Made by a program: the position numbers and the translations under genes | Assembly: GCA_021399405.1 (NCBI GenBank) | Contig: JAAFKL010000280.1 | Location: 1-15,625, forward strand | Source of the DNA: Candidatus Heimdallarchaeota archaeon | GTDB taxonomy: Archaea; Asgardarchaeota; Heimdallarchaeia; Heimdallarchaeales; Kariarchaeaceae | Length of the DNA: 15,625 bases | Direction: 5' to 3' | In this document: in pieces, positions 15,082 through 15,625 of the stretch | Numbering within the stretch: the first letter of the stretch is position 1 | Layout of the letters: the number at the start of each line of letters is the position of its first letter | Notes under the pieces: generated by a model | What the model was told of the DNA's origin: nothing | The model's input: the letters and a program-made list of their open reading frames with translations, nothing else | Databases searched by the model: none

Positions 15082-15471
15082 TCAATCATATTTTCTCACA
15101 ATTGGTCTTGAATCGTTTTTGTTATCGAATTGGTCTAGGCTGATATTCTCAATGGATATGTGAATGACTTTTACATCGATTACTATGCTATCAAAATCTT
15201 CTGATTGAAAATTTTCGATCTGACCTGGATCTGTACCACTCACAGAGTAGATATGATTTTCTTTGTTATGGCCAATTTCATTGCAACTAAAAATACCCAC
15301 TTGCCATAATTTGTGAGAAGAGTGTCCCATATGACCATCTTTCAGAGAAAGGATCAATTTTGCCCTCGCAGTATAGAAATTGGGCCTATTGTACAGAAAA
15401 AGACATCTAGCAGGTATCTCCCCTTTATTTTCTGGAAGAATGAGGTATCCCTTACACAGCCTTTTTCTCAT
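15082..15471 (-). CDS. Hypothetical protein, 129 residues
   Basis: No family is recognised. The product is soluble-looking, with a basic start (MRKRLCKGYLILPENKGE), a Cys/His-containing middle (SLKDGHMGHSSHKLW, GIFSCNEIGHNKENHIY) and an acidic later part with the strand pair IVIDVKVIHISIE. The His and Cys residues do not form an obvious metal site. There is no Shine-Dalgarno, but the minus strand has ATTTATAT centred about 26 bases before the ATG at 15471, exactly as expected for a leaderless archaeal mRNA; this is the main support for both gene and start. It follows the partial gene at the right edge by about 70 bases. Confidence 0.55.
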   Translation of the reverse strand: MRKRLCKGYLILPENKGEIPARCLFLYNRPNFYTARAKLILSLKDGHMGHSSHKLWQVGIFSCNEIGHNKENHIYSVSGTDPGQIENFQSEDFDSIVIDVKVIHISIENISLDQFDNKNDSRPIVRKYD

Positions 15472-15492
15472 AATGGTAATATCATTTCAAAA

Positions 15493-15500
15493 ATATAAAT
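15493..15500 (-). promoter_or_regulatory. TATA box of the 129-residue gene, implying leaderless mRNA
   Basis: Minus strand reads ATTTATAT, centred about 26 bases from the A of the ATG at 15471, which places the expected transcription start at the start codon. Confidence 0.45.
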
Positions 15501-15541
15501 ACTCTATGATTTTTCCTTCTAGAGTTGCTGATATTAATTTA

Positions 15542-15625
15542 TTATTCAATTCCTAAAACTTTCCTAGCCATTTGGAGCCATAATTCTTCTGCTGCAAATT
15601 TACCAGTGATCAGAAGTGAAGAAAA
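15542..15625 (-). CDS. C-terminal end of an unknown protein (cut by the window edge)
   Basis: The last 27 codons of a minus-strand reading frame run in from the right edge and stop with TAA at 15542-15544. The residues, ending LWLQMARKVLGIE, look like an amphipathic C-terminal helix of a real protein rather than random translation. The length seen is too short to name a family. Confidence 0.5.
   Translation of the reverse strand, partial: FSSLLITGKFAAEELWLQMARKVLGIE

Noticed and set aside
15017..15163. A 48-codon open frame on the plus strand (starting MNTNIDANWLELRLEQ)
   Set aside because: It overlaps the end of the minus-strand gene at 15082-15471 convergently, has only a weak GGA upstream, and the TATA-like sequence nearby is too close to the ATG. 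Short open frames are common in AT-rich DNA.
1..15625. tRNA or rRNA genes, CRISPR arrays, insertion sequences or phage genes
   Set aside because: I saw no regularly spaced direct repeats, transposase or integrase motifs, or cloverleaf-like segments; the window is a continuous transporter and surface-protein locus.

Overview
The window is AT-rich, and every convincing gene lies on the minus strand, so transcription runs from right to left. It looks archaeal. Candidate promoters have a TATA box about 25 bases upstream of the inferred transcript start. Genes with GGTGA or GAGG Shine-Dalgarno sites are mixed with genes whose TATA-to-ATG distance implies leaderless mRNA. The secreted proteins end in a single hydrophobic helix followed by Arg/Lys. 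The C-terminal tail of the surface protein (GPGF, a helix, RKFRK) resembles the archaeal PGF-CTERM-type sorting tails also reported from Asgard archaea. An Asgard (Heimdall- or Loki-like) source is plausible but cannot be proven from this window.

Layout in the direction of transcription: the C-terminal end of an unknown protein (right edge); a 129-residue orphan gene with a leaderless-type promoter; a 393-residue secreted, C-terminally anchored surface protein; a 553-base intergenic region; a large family 5 solute-binding protein (SBP1, 740 aa); a Nim-like flavin-binding protein; a second family 5 solute-binding protein (SBP2, 632 aa), overlapping by ATGA a small two-helix membrane protein; permease pair B (DppB-like then DppC-like); two membrane proteins of unknown function; permease pair A (DppC-like then DppB-like, ATGA overlap); and a DppD-like ATPase with its own promoter. 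A partner DppF-like ATPase, if present, would lie beyond the left edge.

The genes together describe peptide/nickel-type (Opp/Dpp, PepT) ABC import: two anchored substrate receptors outside, two permease pairs in the membrane and at least one ATPase inside. Three things stand out. First, both solute-binding proteins appear circularly permuted: the lobe segment that normally ends the family 5 fold comes first, and the segments that normally start it follow. Second, both DppC-like permeases are about 200 residues longer than usual and carry an N-terminal module of two membrane helices plus a beta-rich, possibly PH-like, domain. Third, an identical 13-base core inside inverted repeats lies just upstream of both the SBP1 and ATPase start codons, and another inverted repeat sits at the same relative place before permease pair B, suggesting shared repression of dispersed transporter units.
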